From: Argyresthia goedartella
Taxonomy: Eukaryota; Arthropoda; Insecta; Lepidoptera; Argyresthiidae
Length of the DNA stretch: 64,000 nucleotides
Assembly: GCA_949825045.1 (NCBI GenBank)
Contig: OX463829.1
Location: forward strand, 19,872,715 to 19,936,714
Reading direction: 5' to 3'
Each line of letters opens with the position of its first letter. Position 1 is the stretch's first letter. Positions 54,008 through 64,000 of this stretch are shown here, one piece after another. A program made the position numbers and the translations under genes. A model generated the notes under the pieces. That model ran no database searches and was not told the origin of the DNA. It saw only the letters and a program-made list of their open reading frames with translations.

Positions 54008-54096
54008 GTGACGATACTGATTCTGATATTTCATACGAAGAAAGCTCAGAGAGTGAAGGATATGCTATGAGTGGAGTAGAAGAATTAGAAAATTAG
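54008..54096 (+). CDS. Small two-exon gene, exon 2, acidic tail
   Basis: After acceptor 'attgttatag' the first two bases complete a Gly codon, and the frame reads DDTDSDISYEESSESEGYAM and SGVEELEN to TAG at 54094-54096. The spliced product has 78 residues. 'aataaataag' 20 bp after the stop could be the polyadenylation signal. The acidic, serine-rich tail has sites of casein-kinase-2 type (SDxS, SESE). Confidence 0.6.
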
Positions 54097-55056
54097 CTTT
54101 AGTAGTATTATTAGTAATAAATAAGTAAATTAACTGATTAATATTATTAATCTGACTGTTTTTCTGACCCTACAAGTCGTCACTGTCGCGTACCGCAACT
54201 CCAAAAGGTGCTATCCTAATAGCAACTGGATTGGATAATACTTTTTTCCCCAGATTTCGCCAAATTTAGGAAATTTCCGAGTGTAGGCCTCTCACTATCG
54301 GCGTATATCCGGCGTCCTGGGCCGTTGCCCAACCGCGCCCTACCTTTACCTACGCCGCTGCATTTAGCGTCAAGGATTATTTTCTCCTAGATAAACTGCT
54401 TCGTAAAAACACGTTTCAGCATGAAGCAAAATTTTAAGTTGGTATAAAATAAAATTTGCTGTCGTTTACTGAGATATTGCCTGTAAACTGTACCGGCCGC
54501 ACCAATTTTCTTTGGCTCTGATTAAGCTATGATCTCTCTTTCTCGCAAAGGGTAAGTTGGAATGAAAGAAAGAGAGAGAGGTGACAACTAGCTCAGAGAC
54601 AAATAACTTAGGTGCAAGCCAATTATAATGTAATCTAAGAAACGGTTTAGACTAAGTTTAGGGGTCTATCTAAATCACGGTTGCCAGCAACGGCTTCCAG
54701 CAAAGGTCACCTTGGAGATGTGAGTCCGGCTACACGGCATCCAGCAAGCTTCCAGTCTGGAAACACTGTGGGTTGTCTGGAAGTTCCAGAAAACCCACAC
54801 CACAGTGTTTGAACAAACGTTGCGCAGGGAGGACGTATCTACGCTCGCGTACCGTATATTCACTACAGAGATGTCATGGCTTGTATAATATAATATGCCT
54901 AGTATACACGATGGCATGGGCCCACGGCATTCATAAAATATCCTCTGCATTTTTTCTCAGTACAGTATGTGTATGTATTTATTTACTTTGTAAGCAAATA
55001 ACAGAATACCCAGTAATAACAGAGTTATCAGATAAATACACTATTTATTTACATTT

Positions 55057-55088
55057 ATGAATGAATGAATGAATGAATGAATGAATAC
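55057..55088. repeat. ATGA tetranucleotide microsatellite
   Basis: Eight near-perfect 'atga' units. This is the 3' tail of the minus-strand LINE-B copy. Confidence 0.9.
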
Positions 55089-55630
55089 TTTATTGCACAA
55101 AACAAACATACAGAGATATACAAAGAAAGATATATGTACATCGAACCAACTGAATCATGACCCTTTTGCCTGATAATTCGTTTGAAACTTTCAAACTTGT
55201 AAGATCTATCTAAATGTCAGTGTCTAATCAAATGATAACAAGTTCGTTACCAAGGAAATAAACCTTCAAGCGAATTTCGACCTACTTGCATTTAAGGGGT
55301 TTAGCAAAATAAGCTTATGGTGGGTCATGATTCAGATGGTTCGATAGTACAAGAGGCGCGCTTATCTCTATAAAAGAGATTTCTACCAGCAAACCCAGAT
55401 AGGAAAGGAAAGTGGATTGTGAGAGTAAAACCTATTTGCACAACAAAATAATTCATACACATATAATAATAATAATATAAGTAGGTACATATACCTAATA
55501 CTACTACTACACCTAATTTATATAATATTATATACATACATACACATCATACACATACAAGTTATATACATACATAACATACACATACAAATTATATATA
55601 CATACTATGGAAGAGACAGGTAATGATCTT

Positions 55631-58603
55631 TCAAGCGAATCTTAAAAACGTTAAGTGACGGACTGTCCCTGATGGCACTGGGGAGCTTGTTCCAGAGCCT
55701 GATAGCACTGATCCTGAATCCTTGCCCATATGCGACTGAGTGGTGTTGAGGAGTTGCAAGCAGCGACCGAGTGTTTGATCTCCGAGACCTATCCGAAGAA
55801 AGAAAATCAAACCGATCACGCAGGAAGCTGGGGTAGCGAGGGTTGTGCAGAATATTGAAGAGTAGAATGAGAACATGGGTATCCCGGCGAAGACGAATTG
55901 GAAGCCACTGCAGTTCCCTACGATACTGGGAGACATGGTCATACTTACGCAGCCCGAAGACAAACCGAATCCCGAGATTTTGAAGTCGCTCGAGTTTGTT
56001 CAGATGCTCTTCGTTCGCGCTGATCCAGCTGACATCTGCGTAATCAATGAGAGGAAGGAGAAGAGACTGGGCCAGAGTAATTTTAGTATGACGAGGCAGA
56101 AAGTTTTGAAGGCGCCTGAGGGAGTGAAATGTGGCAAAGACTCGTCTACTAACTTCGCAGACGTGAGCAGACCATGAAAGCTGATTGTCAAAGATAACTC
56201 CAACAAAGATAGATTTTTTGCCTTAGTACTGTACGGAATTATGGTTCCATCATAAGTTACAGGAACAAGAGGCAGATGCTGTAACACACTATGGGAGTGT
56301 CTGGAGCCGACAATCATGGCTTGCGACTTATTGGGATTGACAAGTAGTCCATGAGACAGAGCCCAGCCCCTGATGTTCTCGAGATCGGCATTTAATGCAC
56401 CCACAGAAGAAATATCACTTGGAGAGAAATGGCGGTAGATTTGCAGATCATCGGCATAAAGATGGTAAGAAGAAGAAATGGCATCCGAAATGGAATTGAT
56501 GAAGATGGAGAAAAAAAGAGGGGAAAGAATACCACCCTGAGGAACTCCAGAAGAAAGGTCGCACCACTCCGTGGAAGTCTCCTCGGACCTAATACGCTGC
56601 TGACGACCTCTCAGGTAGGAGCCGAACCAGCTGGCAGCGGCCGAGCAGACATTCAGGGACTTCAGTATCTCAACGAGGATGTCAAAATCAACACAGTTAA
56701 AGGCACTGCTAAAGTCTAGTAACGCTAACACAGTGATCTGCTTGATATCCATTGTCGATTCAATGTCATCGGTCACTTTAAGTAAGGCCGAGACGATACT
56801 ATGTCCCGGCCTGAATCCGGACTGGAATTGATTCAACAGCCTGTTAGAGGAAAGATAGGAAGAGAGTTGAGTGTGGACAATCGATTCAAGGACTTTGGAA
56901 AGGAATGGCAGGAAAAATATTGGACGATAATCTTTAAATGAAGATGGATTTGAGGTTTTGGGAAGAGGGATAACTAACGCCTTTTTCCACACATTAGGAA
57001 AAGAACACTGAGATAGAGAGAAGTTAACAATGTGTGTAATGGCAGGTAGGAAGGAAATCAAGGATGCTGTTTATCATTCTCGAGCAGATACTGTCGTCAC
57101 CCACAGCTTTTGAGGAGACGGCTAGCACTGGAGTGGTGGTGGCAGATGGCTTGGAGCGCAGAGAATGCAGGGTGGCATCCCACAGACAAACCATACTCAA
57201 ACTTTGTTTTGTGGGATGTATGTTTAGCCCATAAGTATTTTTATGCAATAAACTCATTCATTCATTCATTCATTCATCTTTAATAGAGGGATTCATTACA
57301 ACAGGAGGGTCGGAGAAGAAACTATTAAGACCATTGAGATCGACATCACCAACCAATTGATTCTGGGACTTGCCAACACCAAGGGTTCTAAGGAACATCC
57401 ACACTTGAGCCGGGGTATAATTTTCGATGCACTCATAGATATGGCGGCGCTTGGCAGCGCGACACATATGGTTGCACCGATTGCGGAGACATTTGAAGGC
57501 AGCAAAGTTTTCATCAGTGGGGTCCTTTTTGTAGAGGCTTTTGGCTCTGTTCTTCTTTGCCATCAATCGCTTAATGGGATCAGAGAGCCAGGGCGCAGGG
57601 AGATGTTTTACTCGAACCTTTTTTACTGGTGCGTGCTTGTCGTAGAGTCCCAGAATAATTGTGTTGAAGTGGTGAATCTTGTCGTCAACGGTCTCACTAG
57701 TGATGACAGGCGACCAATCAATCGAGGCGGCATCAGAGTTTAGGACAGTAGGGTCTATACCCCTAAAACTACGAGCAAAAATGAATTTACCTCTGCTTTA
57801 AGGAGGCCTAACCTTGTACGATAGATACACTAGGTCGTGGAAAGAGAAAGGAGAGTTAAATTGACCATGGGCAGCAACTTTGTCTACATTAGAGGTTATC
57901 ATGATATCGAGAAGAGATGGAGTGCAATGGGGCTGAAAATGAGTAGCGTTGAGAGGAAGAATATGCAAATTGAAAGAATTGATAATGGCCTGGAGTTGGG
58001 CAGAGCGAGAGTCATTCTTAATAAGACATGTATTAAAATTGCCGAGGATGAGAGTGTTATCATAAAGAGGAGTCAGCTCATTGAGCAGAGACTCGAATGA
58101 ATCGAAGTAATCAATGTGAAGAGAGGGACTGTAGAGAACACCGAGTAGAACTTTATTATGGTGAAGACAGATTTCAAGGAAAAGCTGTTCTGCCGACTCA
58201 GAATACACATTCGGGGATGCACTTACAACTCTACAAGGAATGTCGGAGCGGAGGTAAATGGCTACACCACCACCTGCCTTCCCAACTCTGTCGTTCCGAT
58301 AGAGCCGGAAATCAGGCAATGAGTACATGGTGGAAGGGACGGTTTGAGAAACGATTCTGATATAAGAATTCCATCCACATGTTTGCCACTAAACGCCTCA
58401 AGTAGGTCCAGGTAACTGGAGTGGATGCTCTGGGCATTTATATGAACGAGGTTAAGATTATTTTCCAGGCCACCAAAGACAGTCGAGAGTTTGGCCGATA
58501 ACGATTCCTCCATAATGGAGGTGTCGTTCGCCATATTTGAATAATCATCGCTTGATGAACATGATAAAATACAGTTGTCAAAAAAATTACGTATGCTATC
58601 CAT
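55631..58603 (-). pseudogene. LINE-B endonuclease-reverse transcriptase, broken
   Basis: The start (58603) reads NLNLVHINAQSIHSSYLDLL and ILISESFLKP; after a frameshift near 58290 comes LYRNDRVGKAGGGVAIYLRS, LLGVLYSP, and ILGNFNTCL, so the conserved 'GDFN' reads GNFN. Linker (57566-57290): NHMCRAAKRRHIYECIENY. RT (57061-56200): KKALVIPLPKTSNPSSFKDY, LLDFSSAFNCVDFDIL, SGVPQGGILSPLFFSIFINS, YADDLQIYRHFSP. The frame changes again near 56210, and the C terminus (55963-55640) ends in RISAIRLWNKLPSAIRDSPS in another frame. No active protein is expected. Confidence 0.88.
57197..57286 (+). mobile_element. Short LINE 3' tail inserted in LINE-B
   Basis: 'gggatgtatgtttagcccat' through 'ttatgcaataaact' ends in five or six 'cattcatt' units. 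This is a 5'-truncated LINE tail of about 90 bp in plus orientation within the minus-strand LINE-B. Confidence 0.65.
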
Positions 58604-58620
58604 ATATAATAGTTTAAAAT

Positions 58621-59140
58621 ATAATATTAATACTTATAAATACAAATATATATGCTTGCTTTTACTTAATTATAAATATATAAAATATCTACTATCTTAA
58701 TCACACCAAGTTACTTGCCTGAACCAGTCCTACACTGGGTCTGCTTGGAGAGGAATAACCTAGGTACATAGATGGAGAATTAACTGTAACACAATTTTCG
58801 AGACAAATACGTAATTCTGGGTCATAACATAATCTTTACTTATAATCATCATTATCAAACACAAAACAAAATATATGCATGACAAAAATTCAATGTACAA
58901 TACTTGGATCAAAACATGCAAAGGTGAAACGCAAAAATAGAGAAAAAAAAAGACAAGTGTGTTCTGTGATCTATGGACAAGTTTATGTCAACAACAGATT
59001 GACAGATGATGACATAAGGTATATAATTTTAACAGACCATGAAGCGAAAAAATATAATTTAAATATGAGAATCGAGGGTTGTAAGAAGGAAAGTACAAAA
59101 ATTCATACCCACGCGAAAATAAAATCTACTTGTGTGTAAC
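58621..59140. other. Non-coding stretch
   Basis: No recognised gene. The 86-codon open frame at 58879-59139 is Lys-rich and AT-driven, has no family resemblance and no splice context. Confidence 0.4.
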
Positions 59141-59186
59141 CCGACCAAAATGCGAAGTGCGGTGAGGAGACCGCGTCGCCGACGAA

Positions 59187-60001
59187 TCATTTCTTGATTG
59201 CAGTCACCTCAGCCTTCTTGACGCCGGCGTTGGGACGACGTTTGGGTATTGGGGCAGGTGGCGCAGCAGCAGGAGCACCAGCCGCCGCTGGCTTCCGCGC
59301 AGGAGCGTCCTTGCCCCTGGGCTCAGTGGCAGAAGATGGCAATTTGTCAATCAACTCCTGCAGCTCCATCATCGACTCGACCTTTTGCATGCACTTGTTT
59401 GGGAGCAACAGGACGATCCTGCCTTCCGATGACCAACAGCCGAAGTGCTTCCTGCCAGCTGCAAATACCTCATGTCTCGGCTTAGTCAGGAATTCTGACA
59501 AAGATATGCCTGTCCCTTTCAATATAGTCTTGCCTTTCCAGGCTTCTGACCGGGACTTAAAGGACATAAACCTGACAAGCAATGGACGAGGTTTTGATTC
59601 CTTGCTCTTTTACCCAAGCCTATAGGCGACACCAACATCCAAAGCGCACTGTGGTGGCAACTTCATTTGGTTGCGCAACACTGCCCGAACAGTTTCGTCA
59701 GCCTCCTCATCACCTACCTCCGGCACTCCATGCAAGAGAAGGATCTTGCGCCGTGATGCCTGCTCCAGACGGTCTTGTACTACCAGCAACAGCTCCATTT
59801 GTCCAGCAACAGGTCTAAGGCACCCCACACAAAGGCCTTGAACTCCGTAAATTCCTGGGCAATGGTGCTGATCTCTTGTGGGTTGCTTGACAGTGACATT
59901 GTGGCTTTCTCCTTGAGATCCTTCTCATATGCTGCCATCTGGGTATTAAAAGAGGCCTTGATCTGCTCCATCTTCTTGTCGAGCATTGTGTACAAATCCA
60001 T
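59187..60001 (-). pseudogene. LINE ORF1-like protein, isolated and frameshifted
   Basis: ATG at 59999-60001 starts DLYTMLDKKMEQIKASFNTQ (coiled coil). The frame shifts near 59790 to QDRLEQASRRKILLLHGVPE and LRNQMKLPPQCALDVGVAYR, and again near 59600 to LVRFMSFKSRSEAWKGKTIL and FLTKPRHEVFAAGRKHFG. It ends in an Ala/Pro/Lys-rich tail and a stop at 59187. Coiled coil followed by 'RRKILLLHGVPE...YRLG...PLLVRFxSxxxR..W' is the plan of LINE ORF1 RNA-binding proteins. No reverse transcriptase lies nearby on either side, which resembles a half-LINE. Confidence 0.65.
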
Positions 60002-60941
60002 GACTGTGTTCTAGTGATGAATTGAGTTGAGATGTTGATACGTAAATTATTGACCCAGTGTAGGGGGGGTTCAGGCCTAGTTTTTAATGAAAATTATTTT
60101 CATTAATTAAGGATTTAGATTTTTAAATTAAATTATTTACAGACACACACTTTTTGTTGTTTACTTTAGGCTACCCTCCTCAAGACCCCTTTATTATCAG
60201 TAGGTCCAATTAAGGGTTCGCATTAAATTAACAACATAAAACCTGATAACACAACATAAAACATGCAATAATTGGGATTGGAATTGAGTTATAGCTATAG
60301 CTTTTTTTCAGATGATAAGTCCCAAAGGCAGGGCAAGTCTCTGACAACTCGAGAAGTTCCGTAATCACTCTATCCCTTAACACTAATCAGTTTACGATAG
60401 TTTTTCGACTTTGAAAAAATCTTGACTAGGAAAAAATATATACCATACTTTAAGCTATTTTTGTGAATGCTACCAACGTTGATACACCGTGAGTATATCT
60501 AAGAGCATTCACTTTTTTCTCGAGCCATTTTGTACGCACAGTAAGGCAGACGCATGCTTCGGCATGCGTCTGCCGTCTGCCGTTACCATCGTTACCACCT
60601 GCAGAAGCGCGACTGTTGTCCGCGTTGCTTCTGCCAGCTTGCTGGCAACGCTTGCCTCCCTGCCAAGGGCGTTTATAGGTCTTACGAAATTTGGCTGGAA
60701 GCGACGTACTACACAGCTGTAATCCTTTGCCGGCTGCCGTTGCTGGCTGCCGTGTATTTGGCCCTTTAGTTGTTGCAGGCGGATTCTTAAGTTAAAAGAC
60801 CTGAATAATGGATAATGTCTAGCCTTTCAGTGTCATGTGTAATTGTCATGCAGAACGCGGGGCGCCATACTGATAGCACCCGGATGCGGGGTAAATCCTG
60901 AAAATGCCGTTAATCCCGCGTGGAGCACTAAAGAGACATAC
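60002..60941. other. Intron sequence with repeated 'ctgccg' words
   Basis: The 60540-60770 part repeats 'tctgccg', 'gctgccgt' and 'ttgctggc', suggesting an old repeat. Apart from the hairpin at 60545-60574 nothing is recognised. Confidence 0.4.
60545..60574. repeat. 13-bp perfect stem with TTCG loop
   Basis: 'ggcagacgcatgc' (60545-60557), then 'ttcg', then 'gcatgcgtctgcc' (60562-60574). As RNA (either strand) the plus-strand form would be a UUCG tetraloop hairpin. Confidence 0.9.
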
Positions 60942-61047
60942 CTTTCTTGGTCTTGGCGTAAATACTAGCGACGGACTGCAACAGGTCCGGGGAGCGGTCG
61001 GCTTGCGGCGGCTGGTCGTTGTAGATAAGCGAGATAATGTTCCTGTC
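60942..61047 (-). CDS. DNase II, exon 3, YNDQ motif
   Basis: The exon lies between acceptor 'tctgttacag' and donor 'aaag|gtatgt'. It reads DRNIISLIYNDQPPQAD, then SPDLLQSVASIYAKTKK. 'YNDQxP' is a family hallmark. The next intron is 8.2 kb and carries a LINE-B, an ORF1 pseudogene and a small gene. Confidence 0.9.
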
Positions 61048-62418
61048 CTGTAACAGAACAAAGGAGTTGCAATGCAATAGTGCGGCAGGTCCATTAGACG
61101 AAGCACAGACTACAGTTCAGCAAAAGTTCCGCTTTAATATGGTAGTGGCTCTCTTTCCTGAGCGAGATGATTGATTTGATTTCTGAGTTATTTATTAACA
61201 TAAATATTAAAAAACACATATGCACTTAAAATTTATTACAGAGTGACAAATAACGTGAATATGATATGTGCTACGGCTGAAAACATTTTTTATGACTTAA
61301 AACTAAGAAATGATGAGCTCTTTAAATAGTAAATCAAAAAATATGTAGGTATATATAAAGAACAATTGATTGGGCATTTTGTGTCATCGCAGGGCAAATC
61401 TACACCGGTCTAAGTAGGAATTGTGCACGTGAGGGGCAAGGAATTGTGACTGGTGATGTTTGCGCACATGCATGATATTATATGTATAACGCAGTAGGTA
61501 TGTGCAGGTAGGTAGGGGCCCATGCGAATCACGAATCACAATCACTAGTCCCTAGAATAACAACAGGAACATTTGGTTAGTTACAACATTTATAAAAGCC
61601 TCAACATTATAGTACCTAGGTACATAGTAAACAACATTAGTAGGTAGGAGTGTAGGAGGCGACAGAGCCCGTGCCAAGCGACGACGCGAAGACTAAATAA
61701 TACGTCACCGCTCATTCAGGACCTAGTATTGAGGCAACATACATCGATTGTAAATATGGAAGTAACTTAAATTACGCGAGAGACAGTGAGCAGAATGGCT
61801 AATTTGCAGGCAGGCAAAAGATTGATATTCTATCCATATTTGCATTATCATATGATTTTTATGCCGCTTCATGATGGAGAGCTGAGTCTGACGTTGATGT
61901 TTGGGACTCAGTGTTGGGTATGGCAAAAGAAGCATGGATGCAGAACTATGTTGTTTGAACTTTGTTTGCGGACTATGTGTGAAGTAACATTAATAGATTA
62001 AATAATGAAGTTATAAGGGAACGCTGTGGATTGAAAGAAGATAAAATGAAATGGATAGAGAAAGGTCAGCTTAGATGGTTTGTTTATGTTAAAAAGATGA
62101 ATGGAATCAACGATTGACGCAAAAAAAAATCCACAGCGAGTGAGAATGGAGCCGTCGGACGAAGACGCCCAAGAAGGTCCTACAAAGACCAAATCGGCGA
62201 GCTTGTAGGAAGAGACTTATGTATGAATGTTGAGGAAGCGAGTGATGTAGATAGACCTATGCCAGGCAGGACCATAACAAGTGGAGGTCCTTTAGTCTGT
62301 ACCTACCCATTTTACGGGAAAAAGGCGTGTGCATTTAAAAGTATTTTTTACGAGTATGCCGCCTTCAGTGAACTTATCGCATTAAATTTTCCTGCATATC
62401 AGTGATTTGATTACCTAC
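61048..62418. other. Intron without recognised feature
   Basis: AT-rich sequence between DNase II exons 3 and 2. The part 62000-62270 ('agaaaggtcagcttagatggtttg', 'gagaatggagccgtcggacg') resembles a decayed RTE reverse-transcriptase end but has no usable frame. Confidence 0.35.
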
Positions 62419-62593
62419 CGTATAAAGAGGCGCCAGAGTCCTTCCGACCATAGACATAGGGTCGCCAATAGACATGTCCGACATGATCCATCCGCCCCTC
62501 AGCTTGGAAGGAGTTAGGTGCATGTAAGCCACGCCCTTACGGATTAGTGGGTTCAGGTGATTCTTCTCTCGGGGCAACTTGTACACGTAAAAC
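62419..62593 (-). CDS. DNase II, exon 2 (first visible exon)
   Basis: The exon lies between acceptor 'catattacag' and donor 'acg|gtaggt'. Its first base completes a codon from an exon beyond the window, probably the Trp of 'PVDW'. It reads FYVYKLPREKNHLNPLIRKG, then AYMHLTPSKLRGGWIMSDMS and VGRTLAPLYT. 'FYxYKLP' and 'GxTLxPLY' are DNase II N-terminal marks. From here to the stop there are 398 residues. The enzyme family cuts double-stranded DNA at acid pH in lysosomes or as a secreted or venom nuclease; both HxK motifs are present, so activity is likely. A LINE-A fragment begins only about 28 bp upstream of the acceptor. Confidence 0.92.
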
Positions 62594-62620
62594 CTGTAAT
62601 ATGTTACTATGAAGTAAATT

Positions 62621-63005
62621 GACTCGCGAAGGTGAGCAATTCTTTCAAGGGTCAGTGCATTCTCTACCTCAACAAGATACCTCTGGAGATCTAGAAATTG
62701 TCATTTGAGCAATTTAAAAACCATGTTAAAGCGATTTTGTCGAAAAATGGATTAAGTACTTAAATGACGGGACTGTAGGGGTTAATCTGGCTCAACACAG
62801 ACCTTGCTATTAATTATGATATTAAATTATTAATTATGATAATTTATATTATAATATTTGTTAAGCACAAGCAATTTTTAAAAGTTATCTAAAAAATCTG
62901 TGGCAGTTTCTACGCCCTTCTCCTTCCACAGTGGTCCAATGTAGAGAAGTAGCAAAACATTACGATTGCTAAGTATAAGTAAATATCTATATTAATAAAG
63001 TCATT
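62621..63005 (+). mobile_element. LINE-A copy 4, 3' fragment
   Basis: 'tcgcgaaggtgagcaattctttcaagggtcagtgc' through 'gcaatttaaaaaccatgttaaagc' and the stem-loop 'ctgtggcag ... ccttccacag' match copies 1 and 3. It ends with 'atattaataaagtcatttgg'. Confidence 0.85.
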
Positions 63006-63035
63006 TGGAATTTAGAATATAAAGTAGTTTTGCCT

Positions 63036-63925
63036 CATGTCTGATAATAAATCATCTGGCCTTGATGGCATGAATCATGTAGGTATTGCACGCTTAACGT
63101 TTGGATGATTTTACAAGTTTTGATAAAGCTACAAAACATAAAAATATGATTCAGGCTGACTTTGTTAAAACCATTCAAAGAATATGACTCATTTACAAAT
63201 GTTTTGTACGACCTATTAATATATACTTATTCAATACATTCAATATATTTTATTGCACAAAAGCAGGGAATACAAAAATCTCTAACTAGAGATTTCTTCC
63301 AGCCAACCCAGAATGGAGAGGAAAAAAGGAAACTACAGGACAGACCTATGCGCACAAAATGAAATTTGTAAAAATAATAAACTACTACCAATATCTACAC
63401 TATACTTAAAAATAATGCCAAATATAAATATGTAACATATATAGGCAATCAGATAGAGTTCTTTCTACCGGATCAATTCCTCAAGGCAGCGTCCTAGGAT
63501 GTTTATTATTTCTTATTTACATATATAGGTATAATCTACCTATTTTAATTGATAACCCTTGCACCCTTTCTGCAGATGACATAATGGCTTGATGGCTTAA
63601 TGAATCAAATTCGGAACTCAACCTTAAAAAGTCTAAAATTATTATATTCAAACCCTCACAAAAAGCCCCATTATAAATCTCATATAGCTATAAACAAATA
63701 ACACTGCAGACTACAAAGACAGCTTTGTTGGGGATCGAACTGGACACAAACTTGAGCTGGAAACCTTACATCCAGAGATTGCAAAACAAATTATCATCTT
63801 TTACTTAGGCCCTCCATCAACTTAAACGGGTAACCGATTTTAAAACTCCTCTCACAGCCCACTAAGCATGAGCACATTCCAGACTCTCATATGGTGTTAT
63901 ATTATGGGGGAATTGTTGGGAAGCA
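63036..63925 (+). mobile_element. Decayed LINE RT fragments split by a LINE-B tail
   Basis: The plus strand reads SDNKSSGLDGMNH near 63040, then from 63458 GSIPQGSVLGCLLFLIYI, a damaged SADDIMA (place of FADD), LNLKKSKIIIFKP, LLGIELDTNLSWKPYIQRL and SYGVILWGN, with several stops. The gap holds a minus-strand LINE-B 3' UTR (about 63237-63457, starting 'atattttattgcacaaaag'). Confidence 0.7.
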
Positions 63926-63947
63926 AAGTAAAGTTAGTTATTAAATC

Positions 63948-64000
63948 GGCTAGTATTTAATCGCACATCAAAAATACTGATTTGCACATCATAAAATGAT
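63948..64000. mobile_element. Terminus of a MITE related to 3881-4089
   Basis: 'ggctagtatttaatcgcacatcaaaaatactgattt' equals the right end of the MITE at 3881-4089 in reverse. The element is cut by the window edge. Confidence 0.8.

Larger units (their letters stand above)
55057..58620 (-). mobile_element. LINE-B copy, about 3.5 kb, minus strand
   Basis: It runs from the endonuclease start near 58603 to a 3' end at 'tactttattgcacaaaac' followed by 'attc' repeats (mirror of 'atga' units at 55057-55088). The coding region is one endonuclease-reverse transcriptase ORF; no ORF1 is seen upstream. A short plus-strand LINE tail is inserted at about 57197-57286. Confidence 0.85.

Noticed and set aside
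58879..59139. 86-codon Lys-rich open frame
   Set aside because: AT-driven composition, no homologue recognised, no splice or promoter context.

Overview
The window is animal nuclear DNA, most likely from a moth or butterfly. It holds intron-split genes with GT/AG junctions, very GC-rich coding exons in AT-rich surroundings, tRNA-derived SINEs, a Bmmar-like mariner, and dispersed repeats of a kind common in Lepidoptera (for example the repeat with 'ttccgtacc' at one end and 'cttcgtgtgcg' at the other). Roughly half or more of it is transposable elements, many nested. No prokaryotic, CRISPR or viral gene cluster is present.

Host genes. (1) 934-15701, plus strand: five exons in matching splice phases encode the C-terminal 284 residues of a short-chain dehydrogenase/reductase (SDR). 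Its first exon(s), with the cofactor-binding glycine motif, lie left of the window. The usual catalytic YxxxK is not recognisable. (2) 2100-2170, minus: a tRNA-Gly(CCC) in the first SDR intron. (3) 19007-23206, minus: a complete six-exon DNase II-like gene (390 codons, signal peptide) that lacks both catalytic HxK motifs. (4) 48193-62593, minus: seven exons of a second DNase II with both HxK motifs present; its signal-peptide exon lies right of the window. Genes 3 and 4 are tandem paralogues separated by about 25 kb of transposons. (5) 53777-54096, plus: a small two-exon gene of unknown function inside an intron of gene 4.

Transposon layout. Intron 2 of the SDR gene holds a SINE split by a MITE, a larger MITE, and a nearly intact piggyBac with TTAA target sites and one stop codon. 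Intron 4 holds a three-layer nest: a mariner-superfamily element with about 400-bp inverted repeats, inside it a LINE (family A), and inside that LINE's tail an intact DD34E Tc1 element. From 24.1 to 31.4 kb two LINEs of family C lie head to head, one almost full length with 5' tandem monomers. From 31.9 to 42.6 kb are LINE-A copies and a decayed BEL/Pao retrotransposon. At 44.8-46.3 kb a mariner sits inside a SINE. Introns of gene 4 contain several copies of a third LINE (family B), one of them about 3.5 kb, and an ORF1-only pseudogene.

Structural oddities include several near-perfect palindromes with 2-4-base loops, a 13-bp stem capped by TTCG, and a 269-bp inverted repeat that brackets four exons of the active-type DNase II gene. 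All calls rest on reading the sequence; splice junctions were chosen by phase continuity and family resemblance, not by transcript data.
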